This document shows positions 25,507 through 34,578 of a DNA stretch of 64,000 nt, one piece after another. Under the pieces are notes generated by a model. That model saw only the letters and a program-made list of their open reading frames with translations. It was not told where the DNA came from and made no database searches. The stretch comes from Streptomyces coffeae. GTDB taxonomy: Bacteria > Actinomycetota > Actinomycetes > Streptomycetales > Streptomycetaceae. The stretch spans positions 1 through 64,000 of the forward strand of contig NZ_JAERRF010000023.1 in the NCBI RefSeq assembly GCF_016741875.1, read 5' to 3'. Position numbers and translations under genes: made by a program. Positions within the stretch are counted from its first letter, which is position 1. Each line of letters opens with the position of its first letter.

Positions 25507-28323
25507 TCACTCACCCGCGGCACGGGGCAGGTCACCCCGGGTCCGGACGCCGAGCTTGCGGAAGATCCGGGTCAAGTGCTGTTCGACCGTGCTGACGGTG
25601 ACGTTGAGCTGTCCGGAGATCTCCTTGTTGGTGAGTCCCGCGGAGGCCAGCTCGACCACCCGCCGTTCGGCAGGGCTGAGTAGTTCCAGGGTTTCCCCGC
25701 GCACCGCCGCGGGGGCACCGATCGACGGGACGGAGACGGCGGACCCGGAGACACCGGCCGAGCCGGCCCCGGGCCGGCAGGCGGGCAGCGGGAAACCACA
25801 CGCTTCGGCCAGTCTGGCGGCCCGGCCGAAGAGCGTGTCGGATGAGGAGACCCGGCCGGATCGGAGGTCGGCCGTCCCCAGTTCAACGAGGGCGCCGGCT
25901 AATTGCAGCTGGTCTCCGGACTCATCCAGCACCGCCACCGCGCTGCGCAGCAGCGTGCCGCGCTGAGACGGGCGGCTTGCAGCGGCGAGCGCCCGCAGCG
26001 AGATGCCGCGGGTACGGGTAAAGGCCTCGCCCGCCAGGACCAACTGTTCCCGGGCGAGTTCGTGGGCGCGGCCGGTGGACGCGAGGGCGAGGTGGGCGCG
26101 AGCGGCGCCGGAGCGCCACGGTATAAGTGAGGGCTGGTCCAGTCCCCATCCCCGCATCAAAGCACCGCAGTTGGTGAAGTCGTCGAGGGCGGCTTGGGGC
26201 TGTCCGGCGGCGAGGAAGTGGGAGCCGCGCGCGTGCAGGTAGTACAGACCGAAGCGGCTGCTGAAGAGTCCTTCAGGAAGTGGGACCTCGAGGAGTTCTG
26301 CCGCGGCCTCGCGGGCGCCGAGGTCGGTGTTGGCCTGGATCAGGTTCGCAAGTGGTCCCCCGATGCAGACACCCCAGCTCTCCGCGGGCACCTGGGCGAG
26401 CGCAACCTTGGCCAGCCGGCGGGCGTCCAGCGGGCGGCCCTGACGCAGCGCGATTCCGGCCCGCAGCGAGGAGAACTCGGCAATCCACAGGGGGACTCGC
26501 CTGCTGTGCGCCTCGGAGAGCCAATGATCGCACCAGTACGCGGCCGCCTCAGTGCGGTCCGCGAACAGCAGGGTGGACACAGCGCAGGTTAGCCACTCGT
26601 GAGTATTCCTACCCAACCGCATTACCCGCATGGCGCCCTCGGCGGCGGCGACAGGCTCCGGGGTGGGCCCGTGGCGCAATACGTCGGACAACGCGGCAGC
26701 ACCCCGACTGCGCGGGTCCCCGGCGAAAGCGGTGTGTCGGGACGGGCCCGCCTCGGCGATGCTGTGTGGCACCAACCCGGGATAGGTGACGGATAGCAGC
26801 TCACGAGTGGCGCGGGCCTCGGCGGCGGCGAGTGGGTCTGCAGAGCCGCCGTTCCGGCGCGTCATTCGTTCGATGGCGTCGGCGGCCTCATCGTATCGGC
26901 CGTGCCACAGCAGGTACTTGGCGAGCATGACGGCGTGCTGGGCGGGTAGCCGGCCGTCGCGTAAGGCGTCGGCGAGCTCGACGAGGTGACGGGCGCCCAT
27001 GCTGGGGTCAAGCATCCAGGCGGCACCGGCCAGCAGGGCCTTGAGACGGAGCCGCTCGCCCTGGTCGCGACAATGCCGCAGCGCGGTATCGAGGCATGGC
27101 CGGGCGAGGGCCGGGCGCCCTGCCGCAAGGTGCCGTTCGGCAGCCTCCCGCAGTTCGGCCACAGCCCACGGGGCGTCCGCCCGGTCGGCGGCGACGAGGT
27201 GGCGGGCAACCCCAACGGCGGGCGCACCTTCCTCGTACAGCAGCTCGGCAGCCCGGCGGTGTAGCACGGCGAGCTCCTCGCCGGTGCATCCAGCCAAGGC
27301 GCCATCGCAGACAGCGGTGTGCCGAGGGCGCCCATCGGCGAGCAGCCCGGCGTTGTCGAGGGCCCGCAGACCGCGGGCGAGGACGGCGTCCTCGACTTCC
27401 GCGAGGCGGGCCACTGTCTGCGGTCCCGGGCTGTCCTTGTGTAAGACCGCCAGGGCCTGGGCGATGTGCAGTAGAGCGGGCCAGCCGCGGTGCAGGCAGC
27501 CGGTGGCGGCGTCCAGGAAGGCCTCTCCCGGGTCGAGCCGGGGGGCTGGACTGTTCGCCGTATGCCGGCCGTCCTCAGCGAGTGCCTCCACCAGCAGCGG
27601 GTTCCCACCACTCACGGCATGGCATCCGGGGGCCAGCAGCCGGGCCGGGCCAGAGCCGAACTGGGTGGTGAGGAGCGCGGCAACCCCCTCGGTGGACAGC
27701 CGACCGAGGGTGAACGGCCGATGGCCCGGCAGGCGGCGGAGCGCGGCGTGCAGCCTCGGGTCGGCGGTGCGGGACAAGGAGCACTCGGTCATGATGAGCG
27801 CGAGCGGCGCGGTGGGCAGCCGCCGGAGCATCAAGAGGATCCCGTGAAGGGACAGCTCGTCCATGAATTGCACGTCGTCCACGCAAAGCATCAGCGGGAT
27901 CCGGCGGGCCTGCTCCTCCACCACAGTGCAGAGCCGCTGCAGGGCGTGGGATTCCTCGGGGTCGAGGGCCGAGGGCCCCAGCCGGGTGACGATGCTGCCG
28001 ACCGGGCCTGCCGCGCCGAGGCTCTCGTGGTCGCTCTGGCCGGCCAGTGCTGCCAGCGCGGCTCGGTCGGCCGGGTCATGTGGGATGTCACGAAGCAATT
28101 GGCCCAGAACGGCGCCAGGGGTGCGGCGTTCGGCGAGCGAGCCGCCGGCGTTCAGCACCTGGAAGCCGAACTCCTGTGCGGCGGTTGCGAGCTCGGCGAG
28201 CAGGGCGGTCTTGCCACAGCCGATCCCGCCGGTTATAAGGGCCGCCTGGCCCTCTCCGCGAGAGCTGCGCACGATCATGTCGGTGAGTACGGTCAGCTCC
28301 TGGTCCCGTTCGACCAAGCGCAT
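25507..28323 (-). CDS. LAL-family LuxR regulator
   Basis: A 938-residue large ATP-binding LuxR regulator. Walker A is GGIGCGKTALL (about 32-42); the Walker B-like stretch is LMLCVDDVQFMD; a long helical middle follows; the C-terminal LuxR helix-turn-helix (LSPAERRVVELASAGLTNKE) occupies the last 65 residues. LAL proteins are usually pathway-specific activators of type I PKS clusters. ATG is preceded by AAGGGG. It lies between halogenase 1 and the antiporter, all in one direction, with gaps of 89 and 111 bases. It is a candidate binder of the CCCCTR-N9-TAGGGG sites. Confidence 0.92.
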   Translation of the reverse strand: MRLVERDQELTVLTDMIVRSSRGEGQAALITGGIGCGKTALLAELATAAQEFGFQVLNAGGSLAERRTPGAVLGQLLRDIPHDPADRAALAALAGQSDHESLGAAGPVGSIVTRLGPSALDPEESHALQRLCTVVEEQARRIPLMLCVDDVQFMDELSLHGILLMLRRLPTAPLALIMTECSLSRTADPRLHAALRRLPGHRPFTLGRLSTEGVAALLTTQFGSGPARLLAPGCHAVSGGNPLLVEALAEDGRHTANSPAPRLDPGEAFLDAATGCLHRGWPALLHIAQALAVLHKDSPGPQTVARLAEVEDAVLARGLRALDNAGLLADGRPRHTAVCDGALAGCTGEELAVLHRRAAELLYEEGAPAVGVARHLVAADRADAPWAVAELREAAERHLAAGRPALARPCLDTALRHCRDQGERLRLKALLAGAAWMLDPSMGARHLVELADALRDGRLPAQHAVMLAKYLLWHGRYDEAADAIERMTRRNGGSADPLAAAEARATRELLSVTYPGLVPHSIAEAGPSRHTAFAGDPRSRGAAALSDVLRHGPTPEPVAAAEGAMRVMRLGRNTHEWLTCAVSTLLFADRTEAAAYWCDHWLSEAHSRRVPLWIAEFSSLRAGIALRQGRPLDARRLAKVALAQVPAESWGVCIGGPLANLIQANTDLGAREAAAELLEVPLPEGLFSSRFGLYYLHARGSHFLAAGQPQAALDDFTNCGALMRGWGLDQPSLIPWRSGAARAHLALASTGRAHELAREQLVLAGEAFTRTRGISLRALAAASRPSQRGTLLRSAVAVLDESGDQLQLAGALVELGTADLRSGRVSSSDTLFGRAARLAEACGFPLPACRPGAGSAGVSGSAVSVPSIGAPAAVRGETLELLSPAERRVVELASAGLTNKEISGQLNVTVSTVEQHLTRIFRKLGVRTRGDLPRAAGE

Positions 28324-28434
28324 GGTGGATGTCCCCTTCCGTGCTGTCCGTTGCGCGCGTCGCCCGAGGGGGCCCGCTCCGGCTCCGGTGTAAAGACCCC
28401 CGGGCCGTGATCTCGTCGGGCGGGCCGGTTCCCG

Positions 28435-29691
28435 TCAGGGGGAGGCGGCGCCGACGTGGTCCCGGGCGATGCTGTCGTCAGGCGCGGCGTGGAGCCGTGC
28501 CCCCTGGATCCGGGTCAGCAGCGGACCAGTCATCACCGTGGTCACCATTGCCATCACGACCATCAGCGAGTACAGCTGGCCGTCCAGCAGTCCAAGTTTG
28601 AGGCCGACTCCGAGAATCACCAGTTCAGTCAGTCCTCTGGTGTTCATCAGCGCGGCCAGCGAGGCGGCGGACCTAGGGTGCAGCTTCTGCGAGCGGGCGC
28701 CGAGGTAGGTGCCGCCGAATTTGCCGATGACGGCCACTACGAGGATCAGGGAGAGGTCCAGCAGCCCGGACAGGCCGATTCCGCCGAGATCCACCTGAAA
28801 GCCGGCGACCACGAAGTACATGGGCAGCAGGATGGCGGTGAGGTGGCTGGTGCGGTCGTGGATGTCAGCGCGCAGGGCCTGCGCGCCTTCCCTGGGTATG
28901 ACCAGACCGAAGAGGAAGCCGCCGAAGATGTGGTGCATGCCCATGGCCTCGGTGGCGGCGGCGGAGAGTAGGGCCCCGATCAGCACCACGGCGAACTTGA
29001 GCGGGCCGGCGTGGGCAGCCGTGTTACTGGACACCAGGAAGCGGCGCATCAGGGGGCGTACGACCAGGAGCATGCAGGCCAGGTAGGGCAGGGTGAACAG
29101 GACGAGCCAGTGCCGCCCGTCGGCGCCGACCGAGGCATTCACCCCGGCAAGTGTGGCCCAGGCCGCGACGTCGACGAACGCGGCCGTGGCCAGGGCGATG
29201 CCGCCGACGGCGGTGCGGCTCAGTCCGCGGTCGGTGAGGATGCGGGCCAGCACCGGGAAGGCGGTCACCGAGACGGCTAGGCCAATGAAGACGACGAAAG
29301 CTCCGTGGTTGGCGGAGTCGTGCCGGGGGAGTAGGGCGAAAGCCAGACCGATCCCGAGCAGGAAAGGGACAGCAGTGGATCCGACGGCGGCGGCGACGGC
29401 GACCCGCCCGTTGCCGCGCATCGTGCTGCCCTCGATTTCCAGGCCCACGGTGAACATGAACAAGGCGACACCCAGGTTTGCGACCCCGGCCAGCATGGGC
29501 CGGACCTCGTCGGGGAAGAGGGCCTCGCTGAGCGCGCCGTCGAGCAGGGTGGGACCGAGCAGCACGCCACCGAGGATCTCGCCGATGACGGGCGGCTGAT
29601 TGATCCGGGTTGCGAGGTAGCCCAGTCCCCGCGCCATGATCAGGACGATTGCAATGTCGAGAAACAGAATCTGTATCTGATGGCTAGTCAT
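28435..29691 (-). CDS. Cation:proton antiporter (CPA2 type)
   Basis: A 418-residue membrane protein with about 11-12 hydrophobic segments, of the Na+/H+ exchanger (KefB/CPA2) family. Family-like stretches are INQPPVIGEILGGVLLGPTLL near the start and VSVTAFPVLARIL in the middle. The start at 29691 (MTSHQIQILF) has GGGGGA just upstream; a longer frame to 29784 runs into the terminator of halogenase 2 and is unlikely. Antiporters of this kind occur beside several Streptomyces PKS clusters and may serve ion balance or self-protection. Its substrate and its link to the product are not known. Confidence 0.85.
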   Translation of the reverse strand: MTSHQIQILFLDIAIVLIMARGLGYLATRINQPPVIGEILGGVLLGPTLLDGALSEALFPDEVRPMLAGVANLGVALFMFTVGLEIEGSTMRGNGRVAVAAAVGSTAVPFLLGIGLAFALLPRHDSANHGAFVVFIGLAVSVTAFPVLARILTDRGLSRTAVGGIALATAAFVDVAAWATLAGVNASVGADGRHWLVLFTLPYLACMLLVVRPLMRRFLVSSNTAAHAGPLKFAVVLIGALLSAAATEAMGMHHIFGGFLFGLVIPREGAQALRADIHDRTSHLTAILLPMYFVVAGFQVDLGGIGLSGLLDLSLILVVAVIGKFGGTYLGARSQKLHPRSAASLAALMNTRGLTELVILGVGLKLGLLDGQLYSLMVVMAMVTTVMTGPLLTRIQGARLHAAPDDSIARDHVGAASP

Positions 29692-29746
29692 TTCCCCCGT
29701 GCCTCGTCGATCGATTGCGGACGCGTCTGTGCTGTCACGCGGAGAG

Positions 29747-29788
29747 CCCTGTGGCGGCCGACGCGCGGTCGCGTCGGCTGCCACAGGG
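29747..29788 (-). terminator. Strong hairpin terminator after halogenase 2
   Basis: Two 19-base arms (29747-29765 and 29770-29788) pair at 18 of 19 positions around a 4-base loop (CGGT), beginning 5 bases past the halogenase 2 stop. It separates halogenase 2 from the antiporter gene, so the two are probably transcribed apart. Confidence 0.8.
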
Positions 29789-29793
29789 GGCTT

Positions 29794-31068
29794 CTAAGAC
29801 TCGATGCCTTCAGGCGTTGTGACGTCCGAGATCAGGTCGTCGAGACTGATATGAAATAGCGGGTGGTTGCCGCTGAGACCGGAGATCAGCGTGACGAAGT
29901 CGTCGGCAGGCTTCCGCTCGTGCTCGGGGTCGATCATTTCCTGGGCGAGGCTGTGGTAGAACTCTTTGTACTTCGTGCGGTCGTAGAACCGCTCGACGAA
30001 TTCCCTGATCTCGTCGAAGAATCCGGAATAGGCACTGGCGTAGCGGTCGAGCGCCTTGGTTTCGATTGCCGGGTGCTTGATGATCTGGTCGACGATGGAA
30101 GCGAGGGTACTGCCGGCCAGGGTGGCCAGGGCCACACCGGTGGAGAACAGCGGGTCGACAAAGGCGGCGGTGTCACCAACCAGCACCCAGCCGTCGCCAT
30201 GGAACCGATCTGAGTGGTACGACCAGTCACGGGCCGTGCGGAAGCCGGCCGACTGACGGGCGTTGCGCAGCATGTGCTTGAGCTTGGTTGTGCGGTCGCG
30301 TTCGGCGTGGAAGAGGTCCTCAAGCGATTGGCCGGCTTCGCCCGCAGTGGCTGACCGGGTCACGTAGCCGACGCTGATGGTGCCCTTGTCGATCGGGATC
30401 GCCCAGAACCAGCCGTCGTCCAGGCCCTCGATCAGGATGTTGGTGTATTCATCGCCCGGCAGACGCTCGCAGTTGTCGTAGTAGGTCCAGACCGCGACGT
30501 TGCGGAGCTCGTCGTGCCACTTGACGTCGGTGTAGCGGCGGCTGAGCACCCGTGCCTGTCCGGAGGCGTCGACGACGAGGCCGGCCCGGACCTCGCGTAT
30601 GCCGTCGAGTCCTCGTAGCGCGTAACGGACACCGACGACGCGACCGTTCTCTTCGATGGGCTCCTTGACGGTGGCGTCCTCGATGATGTGCGCGCCGAGT
30701 TCGCGAGCCCGGTCGAGGATCATGGCGTCCAGGTCGGCGCGGCGGGTGTGGAAGGCGTAGGGGTACTTGCCCTTCAGGAAGGCGAATTCCCACGGCACCT
30801 GGTTGTTGCCCCAGACCAGGCTTCCGCCGTACTTCCGCTCGAATCCACGCTGGTCCATCCGCTCGGTCAGCCCGAGTTCCTCCATTGGGCGCATGAATGC
30901 TGGGATGAGGGATTCGCCGACGTGGTAGCGCGGAAAACGCTCTCGGTCGAGTACGAGCACACGGTGTCCGCGCTTCGCGAGGAGACCGGCCGTCGTGGCT
31001 CCGGCCGGTCCTCCCCCGATGACGATGACGTCGTAGTCGGGGGAAATACCGTAAAGACTTGCCGACAT
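29794..31068 (-). CDS. FAD-dependent halogenase 2
   Basis: A 424-residue flavin-dependent halogenase of the type that acts on carrier-bound or phenolic substrates. The FAD motif GGGPAG is at 18-23, GESLIP at 51-56, ERKYGG at 77-82 with a candidate catalytic lysine (Lys79), and the signature WFWAIP at 220-225. GDTAAFVDPLFSTGV, a flavin-binding stretch, lies near 300. It is clearly distinct from halogenase 1 in length and sequence, so it is not a recent copy. It stands as its own unit, with a strong terminator behind it and a 137-base upstream gap. It may share in the multiple chlorination of the terminal carbon. Plain flavin monooxygenase activity is possible but less likely given the signature. 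Confidence 0.87.
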   Translation of the reverse strand: MSASLYGISPDYDVIVIGGGPAGATTAGLLAKRGHRVLVLDRERFPRYHVGESLIPAFMRPMEELGLTERMDQRGFERKYGGSLVWGNNQVPWEFAFLKGKYPYAFHTRRADLDAMILDRARELGAHIIEDATVKEPIEENGRVVGVRYALRGLDGIREVRAGLVVDASGQARVLSRRYTDVKWHDELRNVAVWTYYDNCERLPGDEYTNILIEGLDDGWFWAIPIDKGTISVGYVTRSATAGEAGQSLEDLFHAERDRTTKLKHMLRNARQSAGFRTARDWSYHSDRFHGDGWVLVGDTAAFVDPLFSTGVALATLAGSTLASIVDQIIKHPAIETKALDRYASAYSGFFDEIREFVERFYDRTKYKEFYHSLAQEMIDPEHERKPADDFVTLISGLSGNHPLFHISLDDLISDVTTPEGIES

Positions 31069-31157
31069 TCGTTGACCTTCCTCTGGACCGATGCAGAAAG
31101 CTGGGCGAGGTTCGGGGGTTCGGGCCCGTTGTGTTTCGCCTCGTTAGTCTGCAAGGG

Positions 31158-31176
31158 CCTTCTGTAGAAGGTCTTC
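31158..31176. promoter_or_regulatory. Overlapping palindromes upstream of halogenase 2
   Basis: CCTTCT-GT-AGAAGG (31158-31171) overlaps GAAG-GT-CTTC (31167-31176). They lie about 95 bases before the halogenase 2 start and 30 bases past the stop of the hydrolase gene. They may be an operator for halogenase 2 or a small terminator. Confidence 0.3.
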
Positions 31177-31205
31177 ATCTCATCTGGACGTGCCCTGGTC
31201 GTCGG

Positions 31206-32216
31206 CTATGTGGCGGCAGGCAAGGTGGCGGAGGCGCCGATGGCGAGGTCCCACAGATTCTCCCGGGGCCGCCCGGTGGACGCCCAGGCGTCGCGGACCC
31301 GGGCCAGGGGTTCCAGCGGTGCCTCCGCGGACAGCAGAAAGGTTCCCCAGTGCATCGGGGCCATGATCCTGGCGCCCAGGTCCTCGCAGGCCTGCACGGC
31401 CTCCTCCGGGGAGGTGTGCACGGCGGCGAGCATCCAGCGTGGCTCGTAGGCGCCGATGGGAAGGATGGCCAGGTCGATGCCTGGGTACCGGGCACCGATC
31501 TCACTGAACCAGTGTCCATACCCAGTGTCGCCGGCGAAGTGAACGCGGCGGCCATCGGGCTCGGTCAGCATCCAGCCACCCCACAGACTGCGGCAGGTGT
31601 CAGTCAGCCCCCGCTTGCTCCAGTGGTGGGAGGGAACGAAGTCGAAGCGGACCGGGCCGATCGGTCCGGGCAGTTCCACAGCCTCCCACCAGTCGAGTTC
31701 AGTGACGTGAGTGAAGCCACGGCGGCGGAACCAGCCGCCGAGCCCGGCCGGGACGAGGAACGGGGTGCCCGGGGGCACCCGGTGCAGTGTGTTGCTGTCC
31801 AGATGGTCATAGTGGTTGTGGCTGATGACGATGGCGTCGATGTGCGGGACGTCTCGCCAGGCGACGCCGACCGGTGTGATCCGGGCGGGGGTGCCGACGA
31901 TCCGCCGGGACCACACAGGGTCGGTGAGGATCGTCAGGCCGCCGAGGCGGACGATGCAGCTGGCATGCCCGGCCCAGGTGAATGCGAGGTCGCCAGGCCC
32001 CACGTCGGGTACCGGGCACGGATCCACGGGTAATTCGGGGACCTGGGCGAGAGCCTTCGCGGACGGTCGCAGCCGTTGTCCGCGCAGGGCGAGTCGGACG
32101 AAGTCGGTCACACCGGGCAGCGGGGAGGTGAGCCGGTCGGCGAAGGAGGTCGGCCAGCTGCGGATCTCCCCGGTCCGGCGCGGCGTGGACAGGGGCGGAT
32201 GAGCGTTCGCGGTCAT
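31206..32216 (-). CDS. Metallo-beta-lactamase-fold hydrolase (UlaG/NAPE-PLD-like)
   Basis: A 336-residue MBL-fold enzyme. The metal motif HNHYDH lies in VISHNHYDHLD (about residue 160). TWAGHASCIVRLGGLTILTDPVWS before it and FAGDTGYG after it are typical of the NAPE-PLD/UlaG branch rather than true beta-lactamases. ATG at 32216 follows AGGAG. A hairpin separates it from the TetR gene above. Within a PKS cluster such a hydrolase could cleave a thioester or a lactone, help chain release, or detoxify the product. None of these is shown by the sequence. Confidence 0.85.
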   Translation of the reverse strand: MTANAHPPLSTPRRTGEIRSWPTSFADRLTSPLPGVTDFVRLALRGQRLRPSAKALAQVPELPVDPCPVPDVGPGDLAFTWAGHASCIVRLGGLTILTDPVWSRRIVGTPARITPVGVAWRDVPHIDAIVISHNHYDHLDSNTLHRVPPGTPFLVPAGLGGWFRRRGFTHVTELDWWEAVELPGPIGPVRFDFVPSHHWSKRGLTDTCRSLWGGWMLTEPDGRRVHFAGDTGYGHWFSEIGARYPGIDLAILPIGAYEPRWMLAAVHTSPEEAVQACEDLGARIMAPMHWGTFLLSAEAPLEPLARVRDAWASTGRPRENLWDLAIGASATLPAAT

Positions 32217-32251
32217 GGGAGGACTCCTTTCCCAGGGGCGCAGGACAGAGA

Positions 32252-32277
32252 CCGCCCCCGGCCTGGGCTGGGGGCGG
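32252..32277 (-). terminator. Hairpin terminator after the TetR gene
   Basis: CCGCCCCC (32252-32259) and GGGGGCGG (32270-32277) form a perfect 8-bp stem with a 10-base loop, 25 bases past the TetR stop. It likely ends the MFS-TetR transcript before the hydrolase gene. Confidence 0.55.
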
Positions 32278-32301
32278 CTCCGGTAGTGCGTGACCGGGTG
32301 T

Positions 32302-32928
32302 TCAGGCGGTTGTGGTTCCCCGGACGAGCGCGCCGCCGAGAACCGCATCGATCATGTCTCGGATCTGTTCGTCAGCCAGTGGGCGACCGTGCCCGAGGAA
32401 GAGGCGCAGGATCACCACGCCGCCCAGCATGTCGACGATGCCGATCAGGTTGACGTCCTGCCGGACGAGGCCCTCTTCACGGCCCCGGACGAGGACAGCC
32501 TCGACCGCGTCGCGCCACGGGCAGACCCAGGTGTCCATGTGACTGGACGGGAAGTCAGGGTCGCTGACGGCCTGTGCGGCGAGATGAGGCAGGAGCCTTC
32601 CCTCGGGCGCGGTCAGTAGGCCGTCCCGAAGCCAGCAGGTCATGGCGAACAGGTCCTGGTGAAGGTCGCCGGTGGTCTCGACGTCGAAGTCGGCCATCAA
32701 CGTGTCGAGCGCGCTGATGATCATTTCTTCCTTCGACCGCCACCGCCGGTAGACGGTGGCACGGCCCACTCCGGCCCGCCGGGCGACCTGGTCCATGGTC
32801 AGCCCCTGGAACCCGGATTCGCCCAGCAGTGTCACCGTAGCCCGGAGAATCGCAGTGTCCGCGTGGCGGCTACGAGGTCGCCCCACGGGACGGGTTGCGC
32901 TCTGTCGGCCTTCACGCGTCTCGTACAT
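32302..32928 (-). CDS. TetR-family repressor
   Basis: A 208-residue TetR regulator. The N-terminal helix-turn-helix is clear in MDQVARRAGVGRATVYRRWRSKEEM (about 45-69), followed by an all-helical ligand domain with the C-terminal fold of TetR_C. It lies 54 bases behind the MFS exporter on the same strand, a usual layout for an exporter and its own repressor. Its probable operator is the 27-bp inverted repeat in the MFS promoter. The inducer is likely the cluster product or an intermediate. Confidence 0.9.
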   Translation of the reverse strand: MYETREGRQSATRPVGRPRSRHADTAILRATVTLLGESGFQGLTMDQVARRAGVGRATVYRRWRSKEEMIISALDTLMADFDVETTGDLHQDLFAMTCWLRDGLLTAPEGRLLPHLAAQAVSDPDFPSSHMDTWVCPWRDAVEAVLVRGREEGLVRQDVNLIGIVDMLGGVVILRLFLGHGRPLADEQIRDMIDAVLGGALVRGTTTA

Positions 32929-32982
32929 CCCGTCAGCCTCTCGGTATGCCCACCGTGGTAGACCAAGTACGTTCCGAACGAC

Positions 32983-34557
32983 TCATCGTACGTGCTCTGC
33001 CGTGGAAGCGTAGGAGCCAGACGAATCGGCCTCCGCATGGGCGGGCCCGGGGTCGGCGCTCTTGGCGGGCATCCAGGCGAAAACCACCGCGGCCAGGGCG
33101 AACAGCACCACCGCGCCGCCGACCAAAGCCACGTCCATGCTGTCCACGTACGCTTGGCGGGCGGCCTCGGCGAGCCGTTCGCCCTTGGGGCCGATCATGT
33201 CCGCAACGTGCACGGCGGCGCCGACGGTGTCCTTGGCCGCATCGGCAGCCCCCTCGGGCAGGTTGCTGACGGCCGGTTCCATGTCGTCTCGGTAGGCCGT
33301 GCTCAGGACGCTGCCGAGCACCGCTACCCCGATGACACCGCCGACCTGCCGGAAGGCGCTGGTGGCGCCTGAGGCCTCACCGGACTTGTCGTCGGAGACA
33401 GTGGACAGGGCGGTGTGCATGGCGATGGCCAGGGTGAGTCCGATGCCGATGCCGAGCATCAGCTGGCAGGCGGCGACTTGGGTCTCACTGGAGTCGACGT
33501 TGGTGGTGGAGAAGATCAGTAGCCCGCCGGCCATCAGCAGCAGCCCGACCGTCACCGGACCGCGCGGCCCGACCCGCGGAGCGAGCCGCTCGGCGGTGCC
33601 CGCACCTACCATGACAGCGAGCACTACCGGCAGCATGCGCACGCCGGTCCCCAGCGAGGAGTTGCCGAGGACGGCCTGAAGGTAGGGGCTCAGCATGAAG
33701 AGGAAGCCGGTCATCGCGAAGTGCACGAGCAGCAGAGCCGCGATGGAGGCGCCGAAATGACGGTTTCCGAAGCTTCGCACGTTCAGCAGCGGGTGCGGGG
33801 TGCTCCGCTCGCGCAGCACGAAGAGGAAGAGGAGGACTACGCCGGCCGCGGAGCCGCCCAGGGTCTCGGCACTCAGCCAGCCCTCCTCTGGTGCCCGGGT
33901 CAGAGCGTAGGTGAGTGCACCGAGCCCGGCGACCGAAAGGGCCGCGCCCTGCCAGTCGAAGGTGTTCTCCCGTACGCCGCGGTGCTCGGGGAACAGCAGG
34001 AAGCCAGCCACCATGGCCACCACCAAGATCGGAATGTTGATCAGGAACACCGAACCCCACCAGAAGTGTTCCAGGAGCCAGCCGCCGGTCAACGGGCCGA
34101 TGGGCAAGCCGAGAGCCACGCCTGCGGACCAGATGGCCAGGGCCCGGGCCCGCTCCTGCGGGGCGAATAGCACCGGCAGCATGGCCAGCGACACGGGTGT
34201 GACAATCGCCGCGCCGAGGCCCATCAGTGCCCGGCCGAGGATCAGTTCGCCGGAACTGTCGACCAGCGTCGCGTAGGCCGACGCGGCCCCGAAGACCGCC
34301 AGACCGACCAGCAGAAGGCGCTTGCGGCCCATTCGGTCGGCGAGGACACCGAACGGCAGCATCAGACTCGCGAATACCAGCAGGTAGGCGTTGTGGAACC
34401 ACTGGAGATCGGAATTGGACGCGCCTAACGCATCGACGAGCTCGGGCATCGCGACATAGAGGATGGTTGCGTCCAGGCCGTTGACCAGCACGCACATCAC
34501 GAGGACGGCAAGTGCCCACCAGCGCTTCGGGCTACTCCAGACCGCGGATGCGGACAT
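32983..34557 (-). CDS. MFS drug exporter (DHA2, 14 TM)
   Basis: A 524-residue major facilitator of the EmrB/QacA family with about 14 hydrophobic segments. LVNGLDATILYVAMPEL (TM1), LADRMGRKRLLLVG (the loop 2-3 motif A) and the TM5 region LGLPIGPLTGGWLLEHFWW (motif C) are all visible. It probably exports the chlorinated polyketide and gives self-resistance. ATG follows a purine-rich GGAAAGGGGGAG. The promoter region carries both a TetR-type operator and the CCCCCTA-N9-TAGGGGG palindrome, so it seems to be under repression and cluster activation together. Confidence 0.92.
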   Translation of the reverse strand: MSASAVWSSPKRWWALAVLVMCVLVNGLDATILYVAMPELVDALGASNSDLQWFHNAYLLVFASLMLPFGVLADRMGRKRLLLVGLAVFGAASAYATLVDSSGELILGRALMGLGAAIVTPVSLAMLPVLFAPQERARALAIWSAGVALGLPIGPLTGGWLLEHFWWGSVFLINIPILVVAMVAGFLLFPEHRGVRENTFDWQGAALSVAGLGALTYALTRAPEEGWLSAETLGGSAAGVVLLFLFVLRERSTPHPLLNVRSFGNRHFGASIAALLLVHFAMTGFLFMLSPYLQAVLGNSSLGTGVRMLPVVLAVMVGAGTAERLAPRVGPRGPVTVGLLLMAGGLLIFSTTNVDSSETQVAACQLMLGIGIGLTLAIAMHTALSTVSDDKSGEASGATSAFRQVGGVIGVAVLGSVLSTAYRDDMEPAVSNLPEGAADAAKDTVGAAVHVADMIGPKGERLAEAARQAYVDSMDVALVGGAVVLFALAAVVFAWMPAKSADPGPAHAEADSSGSYASTAEHVR

Positions 34558-34578
34558 GGGTCTCCCCCTTTCCAGAAT

